In this document: in pieces, positions 23,183 to 31,870 of the stretch | Layout: each line of letters starts with the position of its first letter | How positions within the stretch are numbered: the stretch's first letter is position 1 | Assembly: GCA_016706685.1 (NCBI GenBank) | Contig: JADJJE010000022.1 | Coordinates: 67,432 to 131,431 of the forward strand | Direction of reading: 5' to 3' | DNA: 64,000 nt | Source of the DNA: Sandaracinaceae bacterium | Lineage (GTDB): Bacteria > Myxococcota_A > Polyangia > Polyangiales > Houyiibacteriaceae | The notes under the pieces: model-generated | What the model was told of the DNA's origin: nothing | Seen by the model: the letters and a program-made list of their open reading frames with translations, nothing else | The model's database searches: none | Program-made: the position numbers and the translations under genes

Positions 23183-26008
23183 GTGACCGATCTCTCCCTG
23201 CCCCCCGGAATTGCCACCCGCTTCACGGCGCAGTCGCTGCTGCACCGAGGCCGGATGGGCGCAGCCTATCGGGCGCGTTCCGCGGCGGGCGCCGAGGGGG
23301 TGCTGCGCTTGCTCGACACCTCGCTCTCTCGCTCGGCCACCGACCGCATGCGCCTCGCGCGCGGGCTCGACAAGCTCATGACCGTGGCGCACCCGGGCTT
23401 GGCCGTGCCCAGCGAGCACGGCGAGGACGGCGGTCAGCTCTGGTTCTTCCGCCCGTTCGTCGAGGGCGTCAGCCTGGCCGAGCGGCTGGCGCAGGGGCCC
23501 ATGGCCATGGATCAGGCGCTCAGCGTGGGCGGCCAGGTGGCCGATGCGCTGCATGCCCTGCACCGCGCGGGGCTCTTGCACCGTGACCTCTGCCCGGAGC
23601 GCATCCTGCTGCAGCCAGACGGTCGCGCGGTGATCGTGGACGCCACGGTGGCCGCGCCGGTGGACGATGACCACGAGCGCATCTTCGGGACCGCGCCGTT
23701 CGTGTCGCCCGAGGAGGTGGAGGGCAAGCCCACCAGCTTCCGCAGCGACCTCTATGCGCTGGGCGCCATCCTCTATGCATCGCTCTCGGGCGAGCCGCCC
23801 TTCGATGGCCCCACGGCCGCGGTCTTCAAGGCGCACCTGAGCGATCCCCCTCCGCCGTTGGGCATGGACCTCAACGCGGAGGTGCGCGGCCTGCTGGACC
23901 AGCTGCTGGACAAGGAGCCGCGCCGCCGGCCGTTCTCCGCGCAAAAGGTGGCCAAGACGCTGGTGTCCTACGTGCCGCCCGCCCTGCGTGTGGCGGAAGG
24001 TCCCGCCGGTGCACCCAGCGCAGCGCGGCCTCCGGTGACGGCGCCCGCCGTGGCGGCACCCGTGGCTGCTCCGCGACCGGCCGCTGGGCCGCCACCGCGC
24101 TCGCCCAAGGCCACATTGCTCGGCGTGCCGGCCATCATGCCCCCTGCGGCTGCCCCCGCGCCGGCCGCCACGGCGCCGGCCGAGCCCACCACCGCGCGCC
24201 AGCCCAGCATCCCGCCGCCGGTGCCCAGCGGTCCCAGCTCGGGCCGACTACCGAAGCGCACCATGGTGGGGATGCCCGCGCCCAGCGTGGAGAGCACCTC
24301 CGGCTTCCGCGATGACGCCACCCAGCAGATCCAGCTCGAGCAGATCGTCGAGGCCCGCGAGCTGCGTGGGCAGGCGCCGGGCACCGCGCCCACGGCTCCG
24401 CTCGGCACCTCCACGGCCACCAAGAGCCGCATCGACACCACGCAGCAGATTGGCTTCGAGCAGATCGTGGAGGTGCGTCCGAGCCGCCTCCCGCCGCCCA
24501 CTCCGCCGGCCGCGCCGCCGCTGTTCGAGCGCACCGCCACGGACTTTCCCGCACCCGCACCCGAGTTGACCGGCTTCGAAGAAGAGCCGACGTCCATGTT
24601 CGATGGTCACCTCGCGGGCGCGCCACCCGTCGCCGCACCGGCGCCGCTCTTCGAGGCGTCGCCGTCCATCCTGGTCACGCCGCCCGTCGAGACGCCGCCG
24701 GTCACTGGGCCCACGGGCTTCGAGGACGACGAGCCCACCCGCATGTTCGACGGCCACGAGCCGCCCACCACCGAGATGACGCTGCCCCCGGTGGATGACG
24801 CCGACGTGGCGGACGACGAGGAAGCCGAGGACGAGCCCACCGCGATGTTCAGCTCGTCGGACCTCGGGCACACGGTGGAGGACGCGGCGCCCGCGGGACT
24901 CGCGGCGCCCATCATCGCGTTCGATCCCCCCCCGCAGGCAGCCGCGCCCGTGACCGCGCCGCTGGGCGCCATGCCCACCGCGCCTCCCGCGCGCATCAGC
25001 GCGCCGCCACCCCTGGCGGGGCGGGTCAGCGCGCCGCCTCCGCTGGCCGCGGCTGTGGCCCCTGCGCCGCTTGCCCCACCACCCGCCGTCTTCGCTCCCC
25101 CCGCCAACTTCCCAGCGGCTGCACCGGCCGTGGCCTCGGACGCGCCGCCCAGCGCCGCTTCGGCAGCCGACGTGGCGCCCATCGCGGCCCAACCGGTCAG
25201 CGCCGCGCAGCCCAAGCGCTCGGGGCTCAAGATGGCCCTCATCGCGGCTGTCCTGCTGGGCGTCACGGGCGCCTGCATCGTGGGCATCTGGCTCGCGCTT
25301 CCGACCGACGACGACACCGCGGGGTCACCGCCGGCCACCATCGCGGGCACTGGCACCCTCACCGCGCCGACGCCGGCGCCCCTGCTCGACGCAGGGACCG
25401 TGGCGTTGTTGCCACCCGACTTGGGTCCCCCCGACCTGGGTCCGCCGGACCTCGGTCCGCCCGACTTGGGCCCGCCGGATCTCGGCCCGCCCGACCTGGG
25501 CCCGCCGGATCTCGGCCCGCCCGACGCGGGTCCCATGGACGACGTGGCATTCATGAACGGCCCGCGTCCGCGTGGCCGTGCCGAGCGCGCGCGCTGGCTG
25601 GCCCTGCGTCGCGCCGCCGCGGCCAGCAGCATGATGAGCGCCGCCCGCCCGGCCGCCGCAAACGCCAGCGCGTCGTCGGGCATTCAAGAGCGAGCGCGCG
25701 CAGCCACGGCCGCCGGCAACCACGCCGAGGCCACGCAGCTCTACGAGCAGCTCACGCGCTCGTCGCCTTCGAACGCGGGCGCTTGGTTCGCCCTTGGTCA
25801 GTCGCGCATGCGTCAGCGCAACGGGCGCGGCGCCGCAGCGGCCCTCGAGCGAGCCACGCAGCTGTCTCCGCGCAACGCCAACTACTGGGCCACCCTCGGC
25901 ACGGCGCGCCGCAACTCGGGTGACGCAGGGGGCGCGCGCTCGGCCTTCCAGCAAGCGCTGCGCTTCGATCCCACCAACGCGACCGCGCTGCGCGGCCTCG
26001 GCCAGTAG
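23183..26008 (+). CDS. Pseudokinase-like STPK with transmembrane and TPR domains
   Basis: 941 aa; GTG start preceded by AGGA. Residues about 10-265 align with a PknB-type kinase, but the P-loop is degraded (HRGRMG), the VAIK Lys is Arg42, the helix-C Glu is Gly61, HRDLKPEN reads HRDLCPER (133-140) and DFG reads DAT (153-155). A Pro/Ala-rich linker contains two TQQIxxEQIVExR motifs and three EPTxMF motifs. One transmembrane helix is near residues 683-706, followed by seven PPDLG repeats and three TPR units at the C-terminus. It probably binds partners rather than phosphorylating them; the conserved Asp residues leave weak activity possible. Confidence 0.8.
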   Translation: MTDLSLPPGIATRFTAQSLLHRGRMGAAYRARSAAGAEGVLRLLDTSLSRSATDRMRLARGLDKLMTVAHPGLAVPSEHGEDGGQLWFFRPFVEGVSLAERLAQGPMAMDQALSVGGQVADALHALHRAGLLHRDLCPERILLQPDGRAVIVDATVAAPVDDDHERIFGTAPFVSPEEVEGKPTSFRSDLYALGAILYASLSGEPPFDGPTAAVFKAHLSDPPPPLGMDLNAEVRGLLDQLLDKEPRRRPFSAQKVAKTLVSYVPPALRVAEGPAGAPSAARPPVTAPAVAAPVAAPRPAAGPPPRSPKATLLGVPAIMPPAAAPAPAATAPAEPTTARQPSIPPPVPSGPSSGRLPKRTMVGMPAPSVESTSGFRDDATQQIQLEQIVEARELRGQAPGTAPTAPLGTSTATKSRIDTTQQIGFEQIVEVRPSRLPPPTPPAAPPLFERTATDFPAPAPELTGFEEEPTSMFDGHLAGAPPVAAPAPLFEASPSILVTPPVETPPVTGPTGFEDDEPTRMFDGHEPPTTEMTLPPVDDADVADDEEAEDEPTAMFSSSDLGHTVEDAAPAGLAAPIIAFDPPPQAAAPVTAPLGAMPTAPPARISAPPPLAGRVSAPPPLAAAVAPAPLAPPPAVFAPPANFPAAAPAVASDAPPSAASAADVAPIAAQPVSAAQPKRSGLKMALIAAVLLGVTGACIVGIWLALPTDDDTAGSPPATIAGTGTLTAPTPAPLLDAGTVALLPPDLGPPDLGPPDLGPPDLGPPDLGPPDLGPPDLGPPDAGPMDDVAFMNGPRPRGRAERARWLALRRAAAASSMMSAARPAAANASASSGIQERARAATAAGNHAEATQLYEQLTRSSPSNAGAWFALGQSRMRQRNGRGAAAALERATQLSPRNANYWATLGTARRNSGDAGGARSAFQQALRFDPTNATALRGLGQ
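25425..25533 (+). repeat. PPDLG-encoding 15-nt tandem repeats
   Basis: Seven consecutive 15-nt units encode PPDLG, followed by one PPDAG, just after the transmembrane helix of the kinase-like gene. They form a stiff extracytoplasmic spacer. The third bases vary between units, so the array is older than the LADLPAPRSP array at 14.9 kb. Confidence 0.85.
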
Positions 26009-26080
26009 GCGAGCCAGAGGCGAGTCATCGGAGACCGAGCGCGTGTCCGAGTGGCAAGCCTCAGCTCGTTGCGCCCACAC

Positions 26081-26316
26081 CGCGCCGGGCAGAGGGGGGG
26101 CCCGGACGCGGCGGGGCGGCCCCCCCCCGCCCCCCCCCCCGCCCCCGCCCCGCCCCGCCCCGCCGCCCCGCCGCCCGCCCCCCCGGCCGCCCCCGCGGGG
26201 GGGGGGGGGGGGGCCCCCCCCCGGCCCCGGCCCCGGCCCCGGCCCCGGCCCCGGCCCCGGCCCCGGCCCCGCCCCCCCCCCCCGCCCCCGCCCCCGCCCC
26301 CCCCCCCCCCCCCCCC
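26081..26316. repeat. Extreme G/C low-complexity tract with (GGCCCC)8
   Basis: Between the convergent kinase-like and trpS genes (26009-26316), about 220 bases are almost only G and C. The tract includes long C runs, a G run of about 17 followed by a C run (26197-26222), eight GGCCCC units (26223-26270) and a final C run of about 20. The minus strand would form G-quadruplexes. It may be a genuine expansion at a terminator or an assembly/basecalling artefact. Confidence 0.85.
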
Positions 26317-27291
26317 TCAGCGCGCGTGCCCGATGCCCACGGCGTCTCGCACGCGGCGCATGGTCTCGCGGGCGTGCACGCGCGCGCGCTCGGCGCCGGC
26401 CGCCAGCAGCTCGTCCAGCTTGGCCTCGTCGGCGCGCAGCGCGTTGTAGTGCTCACGCTTGGGCCCGAGCTCCGCGTCGATGGCCTCGAACAGCATCTGC
26501 TTCGCGTCGCCCCAGCCGAAGCCACCGGCCGCCAAGCGCTCGGCCAGCACCGCTGCGTCCTTGGGCGACAGCTGCAGCAGCAGCTCGTACACCGTGGAAC
26601 CCACAGCGGTCTTGGGCTCCTCGAGGGACTCCGAGGTGGTCTTGATCTTCATGACCATCTTGCGCAGCGCCTTCTCGTCCGCGAAGAGCGGCAGCGTGTT
26701 GCCGCGGCTCTTGCTCATCTTCTCGCCGTCCGTGCCGGGCACCAGCGGCCCCTCCGCGATCACCGCTTCGGGCACCACCAGCGTGCCCTCGCCGTAGACA
26801 TGGTTGATGCGCAGCGCCACGTCGCGGCACAGCTCGAGGTGCTGCTTCTGGTCCTTGCCCACGGGCACCACGTGCGTGTCGTACAGCAAGATGTCCGCGG
26901 CCATGAGCACCGGGTAGTAGAACACGCCCGCGTTGGGCTTCTCGCCGCCCTTCTCGAGGGCGTCCTTGTAGGCGTGACCGCGCTCCAGCTGCCCGGTGCC
27001 CAGCTGGCAGCTGAGGATCCACGCCAGCTCGAACACCTCGGGGATGGCCGACTGCCGGAAGAGGATGGTCTCGTTCGGGTCCAGCCCCGACGCCAGCCAC
27101 GTGGCGGCCACGTCGTACACGTACGTGTGGAGCGCCTTCGGGTCGCTCACCGTGGTGACCGCGTGGTAGTCCGCGATGAAGTAGAGCGAGCGGTAGCCGC
27201 GCGCGAGCTCGAGGGCAGGGCGAATGGCGCCCAGGTAGTTCCCGAGGTGCGGCGTGTTGGTCGGCTTGATGCCGGTGAGCGAGGTTTTCAC
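26317..27291 (-). CDS. trpS: Tryptophanyl-tRNA synthetase
   Basis: 324 aa, typical of bacterial TrpRS. The class I HIGH-type motif is PHLGNYLG near residue 14, the Trp pocket and ATP region include YFIADYHAVTT and VPVGKDQKQHLEL, and the KMSKS loop is EKMSKSRGN near residue 200. It charges tRNA-Trp. The start is GTG at 27291. It lies 49 bp downstream of a lipoprotein gene on the same strand. Its 3' end abuts the G/C-only tract. Confidence 0.97.
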   Translation of the reverse strand: MKTSLTGIKPTNTPHLGNYLGAIRPALELARGYRSLYFIADYHAVTTVSDPKALHTYVYDVAATWLASGLDPNETILFRQSAIPEVFELAWILSCQLGTGQLERGHAYKDALEKGGEKPNAGVFYYPVLMAADILLYDTHVVPVGKDQKQHLELCRDVALRINHVYGEGTLVVPEAVIAEGPLVPGTDGEKMSKSRGNTLPLFADEKALRKMVMKIKTTSESLEEPKTAVGSTVYELLLQLSPKDAAVLAERLAAGGFGWGDAKQMLFEAIDAELGPKREHYNALRADEAKLDELLAAGAERARVHARETMRRVRDAVGIGHAR

Positions 27292-27340
27292 CGGCGGAGT
27301 CTATCCCGGCTCGGCACGCAGACAAGCGCGCGAGCGTGGG

Positions 27341-27889
27341 TCAGGCGCCGAGGCCCGTGGCGCCAGCGGTCTCGCGCGAAGCCTCCGCCTCTGGCGCGTC
27401 GGTCACGGCTTCGCCGTCGCTCGGAGCGGCCTCGTCGGTGCTCTCGGTGGGCAGCAGGTGCGGCGGGATCTCCAGCAGCGTCCCGTTGCCCTCGCGCACG
27501 GTCTCTTCGACCAGGATGTAGCCGCCCGTCACGCGCTCCCACTCCTGCGCCACGATGGTGTCGGCGATCATCATGGTGCTCTGGTCGTACCAGCTGATGT
27601 GCACCACGGAGGTCGCGTTCTCCTGCTCCTCACCGCTCACCTGCACGTCCAGGATGTCCATGTCGGCGATCTGGATGTCGCGTCCCCAGCGATGGTGGCG
27701 CAGCCGGAAGTCGCCGCGGCGGGCGGGTGTGACGCGCAGCTGCGCCAGATCCATGCGGTTCCAGCGCGTCTCGTCGTTGTATCCCACCACGGCGTCGCGC
27801 AGCTTCTCCTCGGAGCCCACGTTCTGGAAGATGCAGCCCGAGGCGAGCACGAACGCGAGGAGCGGGAGGGGGCGAAGGAGGCGGCGCAT
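27341..27889 (-). CDS. Lipoprotein of unknown function
   Basis: 182 aa. The signal peptide ends in the lipobox FVLASGC (Cys19). The mature part has EEKLRDAVVGYNDETRWNRMDLA, TSVVHISWYDQSTMMIADTIVAQEW and an acidic, Pro/Ala-rich tail (about 40 aa). No family recognised; the strand-rich centre with alternating VVHISWYD could be a small beta-barrel or cystatin-like fold. It precedes trpS by 49 bp and may share a transcript with it. Confidence 0.6.
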   Translation of the reverse strand: MRRLLRPLPLLAFVLASGCIFQNVGSEEKLRDAVVGYNDETRWNRMDLAQLRVTPARRGDFRLRHHRWGRDIQIADMDILDVQVSGEEQENATSVVHISWYDQSTMMIADTIVAQEWERVTGGYILVEETVREGNGTLLEIPPHLLPTESTDEAAPSDGEAVTDAPEAEASRETAGATGLGA

Positions 27890-27963
27890 GCCCGGACGCT
27901 AGGGAACGCGCGCCAGGGAAGCAAGATTTCGGCAGCCCAAGGGGTACACTCCCAGGTACCGCC

Positions 27964-28722
27964 ATGCGTCGCACACCCCACTTCCTTCTATTGGTCGCCG
28001 CGCTGCTCGCCCTCTTCGCCCGGGACGCGGACGCGCTGTGCGTGGCCACGCGCACCACGGCCATCCTGGTGACGCCGCTGGATGTGCCCGTCGCGGCCGA
28101 CGGATCGCTGCTGGCGGGCATCCAATACGGGTTCGATGCTGGCGGGCTGCCGGCCAGCTACGGCAGCGCGGGGGAGTTCACCCTGCCGCCGCTCGCGCTG
28201 GTGCAACGGACGCGCCGGGTGCCCGTGACGCAGCACCCCATTCCGGGCGGCCTGATCCGGCTCGCCTGGGCGACCCCGCCGCCTCCCGGGGTGTACGCCC
28301 TCGAGGGCTTCGCTGGGCCCGGTGAGACCCCACCTTCGGTCACCATTGGAGGCGTGCTGCCACCTCCACCCGCTGCGCCCGTGCTCACGAGCGTCACGCA
28401 CCAAGAGCGCCACCAGGCCTACGAGGGCCCGCGTGGCGCCGGCCGGTGGACCCAATGGCAGACCCGCGTGGAGCTGGGGCAGGCGTTGCCCGACCTGGCG
28501 GAGTTCCTGGTGGTGCGCACGGTGGGGTCCACCGTCGGCCTCCAGTTCTTCGATGCGCGCTTCGGCACCACGCTGGAAGACAGCGGCACGCTCGGTGGCC
28601 GCTGCGAACCCGGCTTCGTCGAGGGTCGTGGCCGGGTGGCCGTGCGCGCGCAGGTGGAGGCCTACGTCATCGACCACTTCGGCCGCGTGTCGCCCCCGAG
28701 CGCGCCCGTCCGAGTGCGTTGA
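27964..28722 (+). CDS. Exported protein of unknown function
   Basis: 252 aa. The signal peptide (FLLLVAALLALFARDADA) gives a mature start near LCVATRTT. The mature protein is beta-rich with Pro-rich connections (PPPPGVYALEGF, LPPPPAAPVLTSV) and a second domain ending in VSPPSAPVRVR, suggesting two small Ig-like domains. No enzymatic motif seen. It is divergent from the lipoprotein gene at 27889 over 74 bp and convergent with the METTL9-like methyltransferase gene. Confidence 0.55.
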   Translation: MRRTPHFLLLVAALLALFARDADALCVATRTTAILVTPLDVPVAADGSLLAGIQYGFDAGGLPASYGSAGEFTLPPLALVQRTRRVPVTQHPIPGGLIRLAWATPPPPGVYALEGFAGPGETPPSVTIGGVLPPPPAAPVLTSVTHQERHQAYEGPRGAGRWTQWQTRVELGQALPDLAEFLVVRTVGSTVGLQFFDARFGTTLEDSGTLGGRCEPGFVEGRGRVAVRAQVEAYVIDHFGRVSPPSAPVRVR

Positions 28723-28724
28723 GC

Positions 28725-29561
28725 TCAGCGCTCGCCGCGGCGCGCCAGCACGAACACCGAGTCGTCCAGCACCACCACCGGGCGCTTCGACGAGCCACGA
28801 CACAAGTAGGGAGCCCGTGAGAGCGAGCACACCTCGAGGCCCAGCGGCTCGAAGCACAGCTCGGCGAGGGTGCGCGCGGCGTGCTCGAACGAGCGGTCGT
28901 CGAGCGGCAAGCGCTCGTCGGGTTCCAGCGTGAGCGGGCCCACGTGCACGTGCGGGGAGAGCGGCAGCGGCACGGCGAGCAAGAGCCGGCCACGCGGCGC
29001 CAGCAGCTCACGCAGGCGCTCCAGCAGGGTGAGCGGCCGCGCGCTGCGGTCCAGCACGTTGAGCATGGCGATGACGTCGAACGGCCCCGGCTCGGGCAGC
29101 GCCTGCGTGGCCAGGTCCAGCTCGTGGCAGCGGAAGCCCCGCTCGCGCAGGCGCGCGGCCATCTTGGGCGAGAGCTCGGTGGTGACCACGCTGCTCATGT
29201 CCACCATCGCGCCCGTCAGCTCGGCCGTGACGTGACCATCCCCGGCGCCCACGTCCAGCAAGCGCCCGTGCAGCCGGTCCCCCAGCAGCGTGCGCCACTG
29301 CGCGCTGCCGAGCACGCGCATGTCGTGCGTGCCCAGCAGCCCGTTGGCGTCGTAGTCGCTCATCAGCTTGCTGAGGGCCCCCCGCGCCGCCATGGCCCAG
29401 CCGCCGTGCGGGTGCTCGAGGGCGTGGTCGATCCACGCGCGCGTCGCCGGGTCTGCGTCCAGCCACTGCGCACGCGACGAAAGCGCCGGGCCCAGGCGCT
29501 CGGGGTCCATCCCATAGCGCAGCGTGACCCCGCGATAAGCCGTGGCACCCGGACTCAGCAT
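28725..29561 (-). CDS. DREV/METTL9-like SAM-dependent methyltransferase
   Basis: 278 aa. Motif I is LLDVGAGDGHVTAEL (residues 101-115). The diagnostic DREV-family features follow: TTELSPKMAARLRERGF, then MLNVLDRSARPLTLLERLRELL, LLLAVPLPLSPHVHVG, and near the end RAPYLCRG with VLDDSVFVL. The same order (LNLLDR-x-PLTLL, LPFHPYV, LPYLCEG, VLDDAVFVL) is what I recall for human METTL9, a protein-histidine N-methyltransferase for HxH motifs. A role as protein methyltransferase is inferred. It follows the 160-aa gene at 29563 with a 1-bp gap, so the two are likely co-translated. Confidence 0.75.
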   Translation of the reverse strand: MLSPGATAYRGVTLRYGMDPERLGPALSSRAQWLDADPATRAWIDHALEHPHGGWAMAARGALSKLMSDYDANGLLGTHDMRVLGSAQWRTLLGDRLHGRLLDVGAGDGHVTAELTGAMVDMSSVVTTELSPKMAARLRERGFRCHELDLATQALPEPGPFDVIAMLNVLDRSARPLTLLERLRELLAPRGRLLLAVPLPLSPHVHVGPLTLEPDERLPLDDRSFEHAARTLAELCFEPLGLEVCSLSRAPYLCRGSSKRPVVVLDDSVFVLARRGER

Positions 29562-29562
29562 C

Positions 29563-30045
29563 TCAGTTGAGCGTGTGCTGGCCCGAGCGGCGCCGGCGCG
29601 TGCCGCCGAAGATGGCCCCCCAGCCCTCGCGGTAGGCCGGCGTGGACACCTGCGCCGGGCCGCCGCCCACCGTGCTGGGCTCTCCCGAGGGCAGCGCAGG
29701 GGCCGCAGGCTCGGCCGCCTCGGTGCGCGCGGGGGCCTCACCCGGCACGCGGTAGAGCGTCTGCGCATCGAACAGCTGCGGGCTGTCGGCGCGCGGCCGG
29801 AGCGCCACCACCTCACCGCCGGGGGTCAGCGCCTTGCCCTCTTCGAGCGGACGCATCTCGCCCACGTGCAGCTCCTCGCCGCGCTTGCGCAGCACGCGGA
29901 AGGCGCCGTCTTCGCTCTGGCCGTGCACCAGCACCACGTCGTCGGTCTTGGCGGGGGCGGCGGGCGACGGCGCCTCGACACGGACAGGGGCGGCCCGGCT
30001 CACGGTCGTGGCGGAGGTCCTGCGCTTGCGCGACGCGTCGGTCAC
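29563..30045 (-). CDS. Small basic/proline-rich protein upstream of the METTL9-like gene
   Basis: 160 aa from a GTG at 30045. No family recognised. The basic N-terminus (SRKRRTSATT) leads into a Pro/Ala-rich spacer, then a compact strand-rich segment (DDVVLVHGQSEDGAFRVLRKRGEELHVGEMRP; GGEVVALRPR), another Pro-rich region and a basic tail (GGTRRRRSGQHTLN). There is no signal peptide, so it is probably cytoplasmic. The frame continues to an ATG at 30111, but that part falls in the repeat element and is unlikely to be coding. Possibly a substrate or partner of the neighbouring methyltransferase, judged from context only. Confidence 0.55.
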   Translation of the reverse strand: MTDASRKRRTSATTVSRAAPVRVEAPSPAAPAKTDDVVLVHGQSEDGAFRVLRKRGEELHVGEMRPLEEGKALTPGGEVVALRPRADSPQLFDAQTLYRVPGEAPARTEAAEPAAPALPSGEPSTVGGGPAQVSTPAYREGWGAIFGGTRRRRSGQHTLN

Positions 30046-30103
30046 CCCGGACTCATAGCAGCCACGCGACGAACACGCGAGAGCTGTCTCAGGGGCGGGG
30101 TCA

Positions 30104-30200
30104 TGGGGCACCCCCGGCTGGAAGCCTGATGATCCTACACATCTTGCTAGGGGGCCGAATCGGCTTGCTGCAAGGCACTATGGCCACCCGGGTTGAAACC
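30104..30200 (+). repeat. Structured palindromic repeat, element 1, left part
   Basis: Begins GGGGCACCCCCGGCTGGAAG, contains GATGATCCTACACATCT (identical to the end of element 2) and CTTGCTGCAAGG, and stops at the left copy of the target duplication GGGTTGAAACC. Joined in silico to 31579 onward, it restores the hairpin CCCGGGTT-GA-AACCCGGG and the downstream half seen in the other copies, so the insertion sequence split this element. Confidence 0.85.
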
Positions 30201-31578
30201 TGTCCAGTCCGTCTGAAAGCCCGGGGCGGCGGTGAGTCGCGTGTTCAGAGGAGATGGACGACGCGACGACGTGGGCAGACGAAGAGTTTGGTGGAGCGGA
30301 CCTCGGTGACGTTAGGCGGACCCGACGTTTGGTTCGCGTGGCAGCACGGGTCGCTCAGGCGCCCGGCGGGACGCGGCGACGACTGAGGCCAAGAAGGTGC
30401 GCCCCGAGGCGCTGCTAGCCGCTACCGCGTCGTCGACAGCCCGTCGATGCGGGGCGGCGCGGGCCTGGTGCTGGGCTCGGCTCGATTGACCCAACGCCGG
30501 ACTAAAGTCGTCAATGCCGTGGCAGTGGCTCCGAACGACAAGTTCGAGGGCGTGCTGGACGTGAAGTTCTGGGCGCGTGGGGCAAGCAAGTCAAAGCAGA
30601 GTCGCTACCTTCGTCGGCGAAGCCGGGACACGGAGATGCGGCACTGGAGCGCAGCCGTGAAGAGCGTTAGCAAGGTGCTCAAGGCCCACGCGCCGAAGGT
30701 CCGGCCGTGGTTCGTGATGGACCGCGAGGCCGATGAATCCGCCTTGCTGAGGCAACTGAGCAAGGCGGGGACGTGGTTCACGATTCGGGCCGCGCAAGAC
30801 CGCGTGGCCCGATGGCGTAAGAAGCCGACGAAGCTGTTCTCGGCTGCAAGCGCCGCGAAGCTCATGGGCCGACGCGTTCTGCACATCCCGCGAACGCCGC
30901 AACGCGCTGCTCGAGCTGCCAAGGTCACCATTCGAGCCACGTCGCTGAGGCTGATGCTTCCAACGTACGCAGCTCGGGACGAACGGATCGCGCTCGATGT
31001 TGGTGTCGTCGAAGTCCGTGAGGTGGGAACCGTTTCCAATCCCATTCACTGGGTGCTGCTCACGAATCGCCCTGTGACGACGCTCGCAGAAGCCGACCGC
31101 GTCATCGACAGCTATCGAGCCCGCTGGCGCATCGAGGAGTTTCATCGGACCTGGAAGTCGGGCGGGTGTGACGCTCAGAACATTCATCTTCGGAGCGCGA
31201 ACGGGATTCGAAAATGGTCCATCCTGCTCGCAGCCGTGGCTGCACGAACTGAGCACATCAAGCGACTGGCTCGCACCCAACCCGCGGAGCCCGCGACCTG
31301 TGAGCTAACCGAAATCGAGATCCGAGCTCTCATCTTCGCCAAGCGACTCATCAAGAACACCGTCGAGGAGGTGCCCGATGGCATCCCCACGATGCGAACA
31401 GCCGTGCGATGGATCGCGGACATCGGTGGCTGGTCAGGGCAGTACGCCAAGTACGAACCCGGCTCGACAAGCATCTCGCGCGGGCTCGATGAGCTGTCCC
31501 GCTACACCAAGATGTTCACTGCACTCGCCGAAAACCCCGAACTCGCCGCAGAGTTCTTGAAGAAGCGATGAGTGGACA
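30201..31578 (+). mobile_element. IS4-family insertion sequence, decayed
   Basis: 1378 bp. The ends are imperfect inverted repeats: left TGTCCAGTC, right (reverse complement) TGTCCACTC. It is flanked by an 11-bp direct repeat GGGTTGAAACC at 30190-30200 and 31579-31589, a target duplication length within the IS4-family range. It carries only a transposase, which is frameshifted, so it is non-autonomous now. The insertion point is the apex of a hairpin in the palindromic repeat element. Confidence 0.85.
30254..31571 (+). pseudogene. IS4/Tn5-type transposase, frameshifted and internally deleted
   Basis: The DNA-binding N-terminus begins at the ATG at 30254 (TTWADEEFGGADLGDVRRTRRLV), matching Tn5-type transposases. 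Coding similarity then moves to a second frame (VRPEALLAATASSTARR, about 30380-30440) and a third from about 30465, which stays open to 31571. The region of the first catalytic Asp is missing. The second Asp (VMDREADES) and the YREK signature YRARWRIEEFHRTWK with the catalytic Glu are intact. The last open frame alone is 374 aa. Comparison with Tn5 transposase is from memory. No active transposase should be made. Confidence 0.85.
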
Positions 31579-31868
31579 GGGTTGAAACCCGGGGCAGCAT
31601 CCCGGGCCTGGATCAATTGCGGAAGTCCGCCCCCTGCCGGGCGCGGACTGCGTTGTTCAAGGTCGGATGGGTCTCGAGTTCTGCGTCATCCGCGCCTTTG
31701 CGCTCAGCCGCAGTCCTGCTTGGAACTGCCCAGTCCGGGCCCGCCAGGGGCTGGACTTCCGCGCCGGTCAGGGCGGGGGATGCTGCCCCGGCTTTCAAGC
31801 CGGGGTGCCCAAAGAACCTTGCAGCAAGGCGAAACCGTCCACTCGCGAGATGGGTGGAATCTTCAGCA
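31579..31868. repeat. Structured palindromic repeat, element 1, right part
   Basis: Starts at the right copy of the target duplication. A forward half follows (CCCGGGGCAGCATCCCGGG, then the AGTCCGC/GCGGACT hairpin), then an inverted half on the minus strand with hairpin CCCCGGCTT-TC-AAGCCGGGG at 31786-31805 and ACCTTGCAGCAAGG at 31816-31829, ending in CGAGATGGGTGGAATCTTCAG, a diverged copy of the element 2 terminus. The end touches the methyltransferase stop. Confidence 0.8.
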
Positions 31869-31870
31869 CC

